Positions 1 to 5,866 are shown, numbered from the stretch's first letter. The stretch is DNA of 6,222 nucleotides from Treponema sp. (GCA_031268245.1 JAIRXN010000094.1:1-6222), one strand, 5' to 3'. The notes: a model not told the origin generated them from the letters alone. A program made the numbers and translations.

Positions 1-2
1 AA

Positions 3-209
3 AAGAATCGGAAGCATCCCTGGGAGTATGACCGGGAACTGTATAAAAGGCGGAATGAGGTAGAACGGATGTTCCGGCGGTTAAAAGAGTTCAGGCGGAT
101 AGGAACCCGGTATGACAAGCTGGACCTGATGTTTTCTGTGTATATCTATCTTGCCTTGTGTATTATCACCGTTCATTCATTGACTTTACATAGTGTGAAC
201 ACGCCCTAG
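3..209 (+). CDS. IS5-family transposase, C-terminal fragment (5' end outside window)
   Basis: The frame is open from the left edge and ends at TAG (207-209), giving 68 residues. Seen: a Tyr-x2-Arg-x3-Glu arrangement (Tyr14, Arg17, Glu21 of the fragment; Glu codon at 63-65), followed by Arg/Lys-rich residues and the stretch RRIGTRYDK. Known: this is the end of the DDE catalytic domain in IS5-family transposases, and the Glu is the last member of the metal-binding triad. The hydrophobic tail after it (residues about 43-60) is also usual for the family. The first two catalytic Asp residues would lie to the left of the window, so it cannot be said whether the element is intact. The gene points toward the convergent aspS gene. 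IS5 family is a confident call; the subgroup is not resolved. Confidence 0.82.
   Translation, partial: KNRKHPWEYDRELYKRRNEVERMFRRLKEFRRIGTRYDKLDLMFSVYIYLALCIITVHSLTLHSVNTP
195..209. repeat. Probable right end (terminal inverted repeat) of the IS5-family element
   Basis: The transposase stop codon lies in a sequence reading GTGTGAACACGCCCTAG. Read inward from the end this is GGGCGTGTTCACAC, an arrangement like IS ends in this family, where the terminal repeat often overlaps the transposase stop. CTAG/TAG at 206-209 may be the target-site copy. GAACAC (197-202) is also repeated inverted as GTGTTC (209-214). The matching left end is outside the window, so the exact boundary is inference. Confidence 0.35.
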
Positions 210-430
210 TGTTCTGTCCTAAACAAAAGAATTAATGAAGTCAAACCACAGATACTTTATGATATTTTGTAAAAGGGGTAACTTATATCCGACGGGATAT
301 AGGGAGGTCAGCCCCTTTCGGGGCTAATCAGAAAGGCGCCGATTGTTTCGTGCGGTGAGGGAACGGTCAGGGGTAATTCCTTGGCAGACCTCGTCACGAA
401 TAATAATCACAACGGCGGCCGAAGAAAATA
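210..430. other. Intergenic, structure-rich stretch between two insertion-sequence fragments
   Basis: No convincing coding frame is seen here. The stretch holds three inverted-repeat structures: a hairpin at 284-301 (7-bp TATATCC/GGATATA stem, GACG loop), a hairpin at 310-325 (AGCCCC/GGGGCT, loop TTTC on plus or GAAA on minus) and a longer nested stem-loop at 335-420. AAAGGGG (272-278) could pair instead with CCCCTTT (312-318), which excludes the 310-325 hairpin. A -10-like TATGAT lies at 258-263, but no good -35 sits at proper spacing. The stretch may be a non-coding end of a mobile element or an RNA gene; the sequence alone does not decide. Confidence 0.4.
335..420. ncRNA. Candidate structured RNA: nested stem-loop upstream of the IS110-type remnant
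   Basis: Paired blocks nest in order: GGC 335-337 with GCC 418-420, GCC 338-340 with GGC 414-416, GATT 341-344 with AATC 405-408, TTCGTG 347-352 with CACGAA 395-400, and GAGG 357-360 with CCTC 389-392. GGTC 365-368 with GACC 387-390 is an alternative to the last block. A small AGG/CCT hairpin (369-371 with 379-381) sits in the apical loop. On the plus strand a terminator-like hairpin and T-run follow at 436-465. It matches no RNA family I can name. One possibility is a relic of the guide (bridge) RNA that IS110 elements encode in a non-coding end. Several blocks are only 3-6 bp, so chance pairing is possible, and the strand is uncertain. Confidence 0.28.
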
Positions 431-784
431 ATGAGGAGCCTCCCCCGCGCAAACGGGCTCTTTTTCGGCGCCGCTACCTCGGATAGGATCTCGGTTTACC
501 CCGAGCAGAGACCCCTATTCCATCCGATACGGGGAATAGTGCTTGAGGGAGTATGGGCGCTGGTGAAGAGCGGGAAGGGGCCGTTATGTGAGAAATATGA
601 GGCGCTGTCGGGAAGAATGAACAAGAGGAAGAGCGCGGTGGCGATAGCGCGGAAGATGGTGAGCCTGGCATGGCTGTTGATGAAGAGGAGGGAATATTAC
701 CGGGGGATGAATAGCGAAGCTTTAGGAAAGAAGCTGCGCTATTACAAAATAGAAAAACTGGTGGAAGAGGCGGTTTCTGCTTGA
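431..784 (+). pseudogene. IS110-family transposase remnant (C-terminal piece only)
   Basis: The frame is 117 codons, but only about residue 33 onward (from nt 527) looks like a protein family: IRGIVLEGVWALVKSGKGP, then a charged segment NKRKSAVAIARKMVSLAW and a YYRGMN tail. Known: IS110/IS116/IS902 transposases end this way, after the C-terminal domain that holds the catalytic serine. Here that serine motif and the N-terminal DEDD RuvC-like domain are missing, so the piece cannot be active. Residues 1-32 resemble nothing I recognise and overlap a terminator-like hairpin, so the ATG at 431 is probably fortuitous. In the next frame (about nt 496-516) the residues FTPSRDP weakly recall the TPS..SSG region just before the lost part, suggesting frameshift plus deletion; this is weak. 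The fragment has been left by an old insertion downstream of the aspS operon. Confidence 0.7.
436..465 (+). terminator. Possible Rho-independent terminator
   Basis: GAGCC (436-440) pairs with GGCTC (456-460); alternatively GAG 436-438 with CTC 458-460 plus CCCG 444-447 with CGGG 454-457. TTTTT (461-465) follows at once. It would end transcripts coming from the structured stretch or the IS5 transposase to its left. It lies inside the first codons of the 431-784 frame, which argues that the ATG at 431 is not a real start. The stem is imperfect. Confidence 0.42.
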
Positions 785-797
785 CAAAATAACATAG

Positions 798-887
798 GAC
801 CACACAGACCACACGGACTTTTGGGTCAAAATTCAGGCTTTTGTCCGTGTTGTCCAAGTTCTGCGAAGCAGAACAGCTGTCCGTGGT
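798..887. repeat. Cluster of direct and inverted GTCCGTG/CACGGAC repeats
   Basis: GACCACAC occurs twice in tandem (798-805 and 807-814, period 9). GACCACACGGAC (807-818) is inverted as GTCCGTGTTGTC (843-854), matching at 11 of 12 positions with a 24-nt loop. A third copy of the core, GTCCGTGGT, is at 879-887. The cluster fills the non-coding gap between the IS110 remnant and the end of aspS. It looks like a dispersed intergenic repeat or a worn mobile-element end. It might also slow convergent transcription, but there is no clean T-run next to the long hairpin. Confidence 0.5.
858..874. repeat. Perfect 7-bp hairpin GTTCTGC-GAA-GCAGAAC
   Basis: A perfect inverted repeat with a 3-nt loop lies inside the repeat cluster downstream of aspS. 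On the plus strand a run of six T (892-897) follows 17 nt later, which is too far for a standard intrinsic terminator. On the minus strand the loop reads TTC and no T-run follows. It may still be a 3' barrier for the aspS transcript. Confidence 0.4.
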
Positions 888-925
888 TATCTTTTTTCAA
901 AGTAAACGCATATGCTGAAGCTCTT

Positions 926-939
926 CCGCCGGGAGGCGG
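926..939 (-). terminator. GC-rich hairpin downstream of aspS, weak terminator candidate
   Basis: CCGCC (926-930) pairs with GGCGG (935-939) around a 4-nt loop. It starts 35 nt past the aspS stop codon in the direction of aspS transcription. No T-run follows on the minus strand, so it is not a classical intrinsic terminator; it may act as an RNA 3'-end stabiliser or mean nothing. Confidence 0.2.
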
Positions 940-974
940 GTTCTTGGGTATTAGACCCCGCTGCGAATAAAAAG

Positions 975-2324
975 TCATGGGTCCACACGTTTTCTGTCGC
1001 GGGGGAAGAGGGAAGCTTCCTTCACATTTGCGAGGCCGAGGATCTTCTGGGTAAGCCTTTCGCAGCCGACGGCGAAACCGCCGTGAGGGGGGCAGCCGTA
1101 CTTCAAAAGGTTCAGGTAGCCTTCAAAATGTTCGGCTTTGAGGCCGAATTTGGGAAGCGCCTCGAGGAAGGCATCGTAGTCATGCTGGCGGCGTCCGCCC
1201 GTGGTAATCTCAAGGCCCCGGAAAAGAGCGTCAAAACTCATGGTGGAAGTCGCCTGCCCGTCTCCCAGATCCTTGGGATAAGTGTAGAAAGGCCGGTAGC
1301 GCCGGGGGAATTCGTTGACAAAAACCAGGGCCGAACCGTGTTCCCGCAGCGACCAGTCGCAGATCAGTCTTTCGGCCTCGGGGTTGATGTCGAAAAGCCG
1401 CGCCCCTGCGGAAGGCCGCTTGCCCTTTGCGTTTTCCTCATTGGCAATTTTAAGAGCCTCTTCATAGGGAACGACAGGAGAAGCGCCAGCCGAGGCCGCG
1501 TTAGGAACCGCGGCTTCCCAGACTTCCAAATCCGTAGCGTTTTTGCGCGCTACTTCTTCAAAGATATGGGCAAGCAGGCCCTTTTCAAGTTCGATCAGAT
1601 CAAGTTCGGAATCAATAAAACCCATCTCCACATCCAGGGAGACATACTCGTTGAGATGCCGTGGCGTGTCGTGTTTTTCGGCCCGATAAGCGGGGGCAAC
1701 TTCAAAGACACGTTCAAGTCCCGATGCTACCATGACTTCCTTGTAGAACTGGGGACTCTGAGCCAGAAATACCTTCCGGTCAAAGTATTCAACCTCAAAA
1801 AGATTGGTGCCTCCCTCGGTACCGCTTCCCACAAGCTTGCTTGTCTTTATTTCGGTAAAACCCTGACTGCGCAGGTATGCGGAAAAGGCTTCAATAATCG
1901 TAGCCTGTATTCTGAATATGGAACGTATCTTGGGATTGCGGAGGGAGAGAGTACGGTTATCGAGAATCGCCTCAATGCCGATTTTAGAGGGATCCCCGTT
2001 CACCTGGAAGGGAAGTTCCGGAGCGGCCCGGCTTATCACTTCAAGACCGCCTGAGGCAATGCGTAGTTCCGCGCCGCCGGGCGCTTTCTCGTTGAGGGCC
2101 GCCTCACCCCGGACACGGATCACCGACTCCAATGTCAGCGGAAGGCCGGAAGAATCCACGGGCTTTTCATCAAACACCAACTGTACAAGGCCGGAACGAT
2201 CCCGGAGGATCACAAAACTGACGCCTCCCATGTCCCGGATACGGTGTACCCACCCGGCAAGTTCGATCTCTGTTTGCAGCTTCTCTCTGGCAGCCGCCGC
2301 TGTATCCGCAGCAAGCAGACGCAT
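975..2324 (-). CDS. aspS: Aspartate-tRNA(Asp/Asn) ligase, archaeal/eukaryotic type, predicted non-discriminating
   Basis: Class II aminoacyl-tRNA synthetase of 449 residues that loads aspartate onto tRNA in the cytoplasm. The N-terminal OB-fold anticodon-binding domain spans about residues 15-105 and the catalytic core about 125-449. Seen: motif 2 region near 207-234 (FEVAPAYRAEKHDT, then RHLNEY), QSPQFYK at 189-195, GGRRQH at 376-381, motif 3 GFAVGCERL at 416-424, and the family ending FPRDRKR. The length and the absence of the inserted GAD domain separate it from the usual roughly 590-residue bacterial AspRS and match the AspRS2 type of Thermus and Deinococcus. His27 and Pro82 sit where discriminating archaeal enzymes have Trp and Lys (Thermococcus Trp26, Lys85), so mischarging of tRNA-Asn is predicted. 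Ser162 stands where motif 1 normally has its invariant Pro. The start is firm: GAAGGAGG lies just upstream of the ATG. It is the last gene after gatCAB. A discriminating AspRS may exist elsewhere in the genome. Confidence 0.95.
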   Translation of the reverse strand: MRLLAADTAAAAREKLQTEIELAGWVHRIRDMGGVSFVILRDRSGLVQLVFDEKPVDSSGLPLTLESVIRVRGEAALNEKAPGGAELRIASGGLEVISRAAPELPFQVNGDPSKIGIEAILDNRTLSLRNPKIRSIFRIQATIIEAFSAYLRSQGFTEIKTSKLVGSGTEGGTNLFEVEYFDRKVFLAQSPQFYKEVMVASGLERVFEVAPAYRAEKHDTPRHLNEYVSLDVEMGFIDSELDLIELEKGLLAHIFEEVARKNATDLEVWEAAVPNAASAGASPVVPYEEALKIANEENAKGKRPSAGARLFDINPEAERLICDWSLREHGSALVFVNEFPRRYRPFYTYPKDLGDGQATSTMSFDALFRGLEITTGGRRQHDYDAFLEALPKFGLKAEHFEGYLNLLKYGCPPHGGFAVGCERLTQKILGLANVKEASLFPRDRKRVDP

Positions 2325-2338
2325 ATTTCCTCCTTCAT

Positions 2339-2360
2339 GTAAAGACTAAATTTTCTTTAC
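2339..2360 (-). repeat. AT-rich hairpin in the gatB-aspS gap
   Basis: GTAAAGA (2339-2345) and TCTTTAC (2354-2360) form a perfect 7-bp stem with an 8-nt loop, 14 nt upstream of the aspS start codon and just before its Shine-Dalgarno sequence. It is the only structure seen in the 58-nt gap. It could tune aspS translation or processing relative to gatB; AT-rich stems this short also arise by chance. Confidence 0.35.
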
Positions 2361-2382
2361 TTCTTTGACCTTGCGGTTTTTA

Positions 2383-3888
2383 TTAAGATGCCAGTTTCCT
2401 GCTCAGTTGTTCTCCGGCAATCACCGGATCCGCCCGGCCGCCCGTGGCCGCAATTACCTTGCCTACAAGGTAGGCGCAGAGGGTTTGTCTTCTCTTCACT
2501 ATTCCCCTGTTTTCTTCCGCGACCGCAAGCTCCCGCAGTTCCGCCACGGTTTTACTCTCCGCGGCAAACACCGTGTCAAGCGCTTCGGCAATCTTTGCGG
2601 GATCGGAAAGCCGTTCCCAGCCCCGTTCCCGGATGATGTCTTCAGGCTCGCGGTTTTCCGCTATCACCGCCTCAAGCGTCTGTTTGGCATTCTTGCCGGA
2701 AATGCTGCCGGAAGCCGTGAGAGATACGAGGGTCGCAAGACGGCGGGGATTGAGGGCAAAGTCATCTAAACCAATGCCTTCCCGTACAAGAATATGTTTT
2801 ATATCCTGAAGGAGCCAGTTGGCAATCTTCTGGGCCGCATTCTTTCTGCCGGATCCCTGCTTTTCCGCTTCGGCAACCGCTGTCTCAAAGTAATCCGCCT
2901 GTGATTTTTCCTCACAGATAAGGCCGGCCTGTTCCGGGGAAATACCGTATACGGTTTCCAGCCGCTTCTGCCGGGCCAGAGGCAATTCGACAAGAGAATC
3001 CCCGACAGATTTAAGGAAGGCCGCATCCGGGGTAAAGACCGGAAGATCCGGTTCGGGGAAGTAACGGTAATCCTGTGCGTTTTCTTTTGTACGCATGGGT
3101 GCGGTCTCGTCCCGGTTTTCATTCCAGAGCCGCGTCTCCTGAATGACTTCCCTGCCTGTATCCAGCATCACTCCCTGCCGGGCAATCTCATAGTTCAGCG
3201 ACAGCTTTACAAAACGGCTTGAGTTGAGGTTCTTTATTTCCACCTTCTTCCCCAGGCCCTTCCCTTCAAAGTTGATCGACACGTTGGCGTCCGCCCGGAG
3301 GGAGCCTTCTTCCATGTTACCGTCGCAGACTCCAAGATAGCGGACTGTACGGCGGAGCTGCTGAATGAAGAGTTCGGCCTCTTCCCCGGTTTCCATATCG
3401 GGCTCGGTGACGATTTCCAGAAGAGAGACCCCCGCACGGTTATAGTCCAAAAGAGAAACAGTACCTGTATGGATCATCTTCCCTGCATCTTCTTCAAGAT
3501 GACATTCCTTGATCCTCACCTTTTTTTTGATGGAGATTTCCTCACCGCCGCTGTTTTTTATCTTCCCTTCAAGCTCTACCCAGCCCTCCTGACCCAGGGG
3601 ACTGGCAAACTGACTAATCTGATAGTTTTTGGGCATGTCGGGGTAGAAATACTGTTTGCGCTCAAACCATGTCTTTTCCGGGATGCGGCAGTTCAGTGCC
3701 CTGGCTACCATGCAGCCCATGCGCATCGCTTCAATGTTCAGACTGGGGAGTACTCCCGGATAACCCATGCAGACAGGACATACGTTGGTGTTGGGCTCAT
3801 CCCCAAAGGCGGAACGGCAGCCGCAGAAAACCTTGGTTTTGGTTAACAGGTGAATATGGACTTCAAGGCCGATGAAACTCTGGTACAC
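2383..3888 (-). CDS. gatB: Asp/Glu-tRNA amidotransferase subunit B
   Basis: GatB binds the mischarged tRNA and uses ATP to activate the side-chain carboxyl of Asp-tRNA-Asn (or Glu-tRNA-Gln), which is then amidated with ammonia from GatA. With the GTG start it has 501 residues, a little over the usual 475-490. Seen: the opening FIGLEVH (Glu9, His11), a four-Cys metal-binding set (Cys22, Cys24, Cys37, Cys40) present in many but not all GatB, YFYPDMPKNYQISQF near 80-94, HLEEDAGK at 130-137, MEEGSLRADAN near 192-202 and DYRYFPEPDLP near 273-283. The helical and YqeY-like tRNA-binding domains follow and end with FLVGQ-like residues (YLVGKVIAATGG). The GTG at 3888 is preferred because AAAGGAG lies 5 nt upstream and homologues begin about two residues before FIGLEVH; the in-frame ATG at 3912 would place that Shine-Dalgarno inside the gene. 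Third gene of the cluster. Confidence 0.96.
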   Translation of the reverse strand: MYQSFIGLEVHIHLLTKTKVFCGCRSAFGDEPNTNVCPVCMGYPGVLPSLNIEAMRMGCMVARALNCRIPEKTWFERKQYFYPDMPKNYQISQFASPLGQEGWVELEGKIKNSGGEEISIKKKVRIKECHLEEDAGKMIHTGTVSLLDYNRAGVSLLEIVTEPDMETGEEAELFIQQLRRTVRYLGVCDGNMEEGSLRADANVSINFEGKGLGKKVEIKNLNSSRFVKLSLNYEIARQGVMLDTGREVIQETRLWNENRDETAPMRTKENAQDYRYFPEPDLPVFTPDAAFLKSVGDSLVELPLARQKRLETVYGISPEQAGLICEEKSQADYFETAVAEAEKQGSGRKNAAQKIANWLLQDIKHILVREGIGLDDFALNPRRLATLVSLTASGSISGKNAKQTLEAVIAENREPEDIIRERGWERLSDPAKIAEALDTVFAAESKTVAELRELAVAEENRGIVKRRQTLCAYLVGKVIAATGGRADPVIAGEQLSRKLAS

Positions 3889-3893
3889 ACAGA

Positions 3894-3900
3894 CTCCTTT
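3894..3900 (-). promoter_or_regulatory. Ribosome binding site that fixes the gatB start at GTG
   Basis: On the minus strand AAAGGAG is followed by TCTGT and then GTG (3888-3886), an ideal 5-nt gap. No comparable site precedes the in-frame ATG at 3912. A run of seven T (3907-3901) lies just upstream of the site. Confidence 0.75.
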
Positions 3901-3927
3901 AAAAAAATCCATCTATAAAGTAAGGCC

Positions 3928-3962
3928 GTTCCGGAACTTCAGCTTTTGGAACAAGCTCAAGT
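3928..3962. repeat. Palindromic repeat unit in the gatA-gatB gap
   Basis: GTTCCGGAAC (3928-3937) is a perfect 10-bp palindrome. It overlaps an imperfect inverted repeat: ACTTCAGCTT (3936-3945) against AAGCTCAAGT (3953-3962), pairing at 9 of 10 positions around a 7-nt loop. GGAAC recurs directly at 3933-3937 and 3948-3952, so GTTCC 3928-3932 has two possible partners. The 94-nt gap is far longer than the 8-nt gatC-gatA gap, and this unit accounts for much of it. It resembles a dispersed intergenic palindrome (REP/MITE-like). In the mRNA it would fold between two operon genes; it is not an intrinsic terminator because the T-run is over 20 nt further on. Confidence 0.5.
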
Positions 3963-3982
3963 GAGCGGCTTTATGGGCTTCA

Positions 3983-5467
3983 CTAATTCCAGAAAGCCTT
4001 AAAACCCGGAGGGTGGCCGATGGGGAATTTTCCGGTGTAGGCTTCCGCAATATCGAGAAGCGTTCCTTCGGCAAAAGCCCTGCCCAAAAGCTGCACACCC
4101 ACAGGAAGGCCCCCCTCAAGCGAGGCGGGGAAACTCAATGCCGGAAGCCCGGCCAGGTTGGCGCAGCAGGTATAGAGGTCGGCGGCCTTCTGGGCAAAAG
4201 GCGAAAGCGAAGAAGGCCCCCGGTCAAAGGCCCTCGTGGGAAACACGGGCATGAGAATCGCATCAAAGTGCGGCGCCGGCCCGGTATAGGCGGACGATCC
4301 GACAAGAGACTCAAAATCCCTGCGGATGGCGGAACGGATACGCTGGGAGCGGAGATAGTACCTGTCCTGAAAGCCGGAACGCAGTACAAAGGTTCCCAGG
4401 AGGATGCGGAGTTTAACCTCGTCCCCAAAACCCGCTTCCCTGGCCTTATCAATAAGATCATCGGGGTTCTCCGCATAACCGGGACGGTTCCCGTAACGGA
4501 TTGAATCGAAACGGGCCAGGTTGGCGCTGGCCTCGGCAGTGGCAATCGTATAGTACGCGGGTACTCCGTATTTGAGGCTGGGAACATCCACATCCTCAAG
4601 ACGGCAGCCGAGACTCTTGAGTCCTTCCTTTGCCGAATCGAAACCCCTGCGGACTTCCGCCTCCAGTTCCGCCGCCTGGGCCGCAATTTCCAGTCCCGGG
4701 CCTTCTTCTCCCGTACCGTGAACCGTTGCAGAGACCGCCCTGGCAATGGCCTCGGGGGAAAGTACGCCGATGATCTTCCCCTTCACCGTTTCAGCATTTC
4801 CTTCAAGCGCGGGAGATGCCGCCGGGGCGTCTGAACTGGTCTGATCCATAGGGTCTGCCCCCCGGATTGTTTTGAATACCGCGCGGCAGCATTTCACCGT
4901 ATCCGCGAGGATGCCGATACATTCAAGACTCGATGCATACGCGACAAGACCGTAGCGGGAAACGGCCCCATAACCGGGCTTGAGGCCGATACAGCCGCAG
5001 AACGCGGCGGGCTGGCGGACAGAACCGCCCGTATCGGAACCCAGGGCAAAGGGCACGAGTCCTGCCGCCACCGCTGCCGCGGAACCGCCTGAGGAACCGC
5101 CGGGCACACGGCTTGTGTCCCAGGGATTATTGGTTTTCTTTATTCCCGAATTGTCCGTGGAAGATCCCATGCCGAATTCGTCAAGATTGGTTTTACCCAG
5201 TACCGCAGCCCCTGCCTCTTCAAGTTTCTTCACGACAGTGGCGGTATAGGGGGAACGGAGTTTTTGGAGAAGTTTTGAACCGCAGCTTACGGAAAAACCT
5301 TTTACGGCGATGTTGTCTTTCACCGCACAGGGTTTCCCGCTCAGTTCACTGTCGCCTTTCCCCGAAGAATTCCCGGCCTTGTCCGGCGCCCATTCAATAA
5401 AGGCGTCTATCTTCGATTCCCATTCATTAAAATATGCTTCAAAGCCGGAAGGCAGTTTATAGGACAT
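3983..5467 (-). CDS. gatA: Asp/Glu-tRNA amidotransferase subunit A (amidase)
   Basis: GatA is the amidase-signature subunit: it hydrolyses glutamine (or asparagine) and passes ammonia through a channel to GatB. The protein has 494 residues. The Ser-cisSer-Lys triad is visible: Lys50 (in CAVKDN), cis-Ser125 (first Ser of GGSSGGSAAAVAAG) and nucleophile Ser149 (in SDTGGSVR); the Ser-Ser distance of 24 is as in other family members. Further family stretches are NPWDTSRVPGGSSGG, AAFCGCIGLKPGYGAVSRYG, PAYYTIATAEASANLARFD and NLAGLPALSFP. Odd: Lys50 comes roughly 30 residues earlier than in typical GatA, so the N-terminal helical part is short, while the stretch around 238-275 (Ala/Glu-rich) seems longer than usual. 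The ATG start is supported by AGAGG 5 nt upstream, which partly overlaps the gatC stop. It is tightly coupled to gatC (8-nt gap). Confidence 0.97.
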   Translation of the reverse strand: MSYKLPSGFEAYFNEWESKIDAFIEWAPDKAGNSSGKGDSELSGKPCAVKDNIAVKGFSVSCGSKLLQKLRSPYTATVVKKLEEAGAAVLGKTNLDEFGMGSSTDNSGIKKTNNPWDTSRVPGGSSGGSAAAVAAGLVPFALGSDTGGSVRQPAAFCGCIGLKPGYGAVSRYGLVAYASSLECIGILADTVKCCRAVFKTIRGADPMDQTSSDAPAASPALEGNAETVKGKIIGVLSPEAIARAVSATVHGTGEEGPGLEIAAQAAELEAEVRRGFDSAKEGLKSLGCRLEDVDVPSLKYGVPAYYTIATAEASANLARFDSIRYGNRPGYAENPDDLIDKAREAGFGDEVKLRILLGTFVLRSGFQDRYYLRSQRIRSAIRRDFESLVGSSAYTGPAPHFDAILMPVFPTRAFDRGPSSLSPFAQKAADLYTCCANLAGLPALSFPASLEGGLPVGVQLLGRAFAEGTLLDIAEAYTGKFPIGHPPGFKAFWN

Positions 5468-5475
5468 GCTTACCT

Positions 5476-5799
5476 CTACAGAACGTTGGGAATCACCACA
5501 AAACGACCGTCCCGGATGCCGGCATTGTCCAGCATGGTTTCGGCTAAACCGTCAGTATCAATACAGCCGGCATTCTCAAGACCCTGATCGGGGCGAAAAC
5601 AAGCCGATGTAACCTGGGCCTTCCCCGCAATGTTATCTTCCCTGCCTGCACCCTGAAGAGCCGGATCATGGTCAGCGGCCTGCATCGCGGCAAAATAGCC
5701 GAGCATCTGCTCAAAGGCGGGAAAAGCGGCTGCCAGTTCCCCATCATTCAAGTTGAGATGGGCCAGGGCTGCAGTTACCTTTAGGTCTTCAATAGTCAT
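5476..5799 (-). CDS. gatC: Asp/Glu-tRNA amidotransferase subunit C
   Basis: GatC is the small, belt-like subunit that wraps around the GatA-GatB interface and stabilises the complex; it has no catalytic residues. The product is 107 residues, within the family's usual 90-110. Seen: an N-terminal helical part with LAHLNLNDGEL (residues 12-22) leading into FEQMLGYF, a middle linker, FRPDQG (68-73) in place of the common LREDxV, and the diagnostic C-terminus DGRFVVIPNVL. The middle linker (about 45-65) is poorly conserved and longer or more polar than average. GGAGG lies 5 nt before the ATG. It is first in the gatC-gatA-gatB-aspS cluster, and a possible promoter lies just upstream at the end of azlD. 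Confidence 0.93.
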   Translation of the reverse strand: MTIEDLKVTAALAHLNLNDGELAAAFPAFEQMLGYFAAMQAADHDPALQGAGREDNIAGKAQVTSACFRPDQGLENAGCIDTDGLAETMLDNAGIRDGRFVVIPNVL

Positions 5800-5866
5800 G
5801 TATCCCTCCGGGTACGAGGCTTAAGGAGTATATTAACGCCGCCTGCCGCGACTCTACCATGGGCTG

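Noticed and set aside
781..808. TTGACA as a plus-strand promoter
   Set aside because: No -10-like hexamer occurs at 16-18 nt, and no plus-strand gene follows.
1011..1020. Perfect palindrome GGAAGCTTCC
   Set aside because: It lies inside aspS coding for conserved C-terminal residues, so the protein explains it.
912..2054. Long 380-codon open frame on the plus strand
   Set aside because: It lies wholly opposite aspS, has no recognisable domain or Shine-Dalgarno site, and aspS is a clear family member; it is a shadow of aspS codon use.
3469..3846. Plus-strand open frames opposite gatB, and similar ones opposite gatA and gatC
   Set aside because: All are antisense to conserved Gat subunits and show no family resemblance.
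3901..3952. Palindrome followed by a T-run before gatB, as an attenuator
   Set aside because: On the minus strand the seven-T run is more than 20 nt beyond the stem, so it does not fit an intrinsic terminator.
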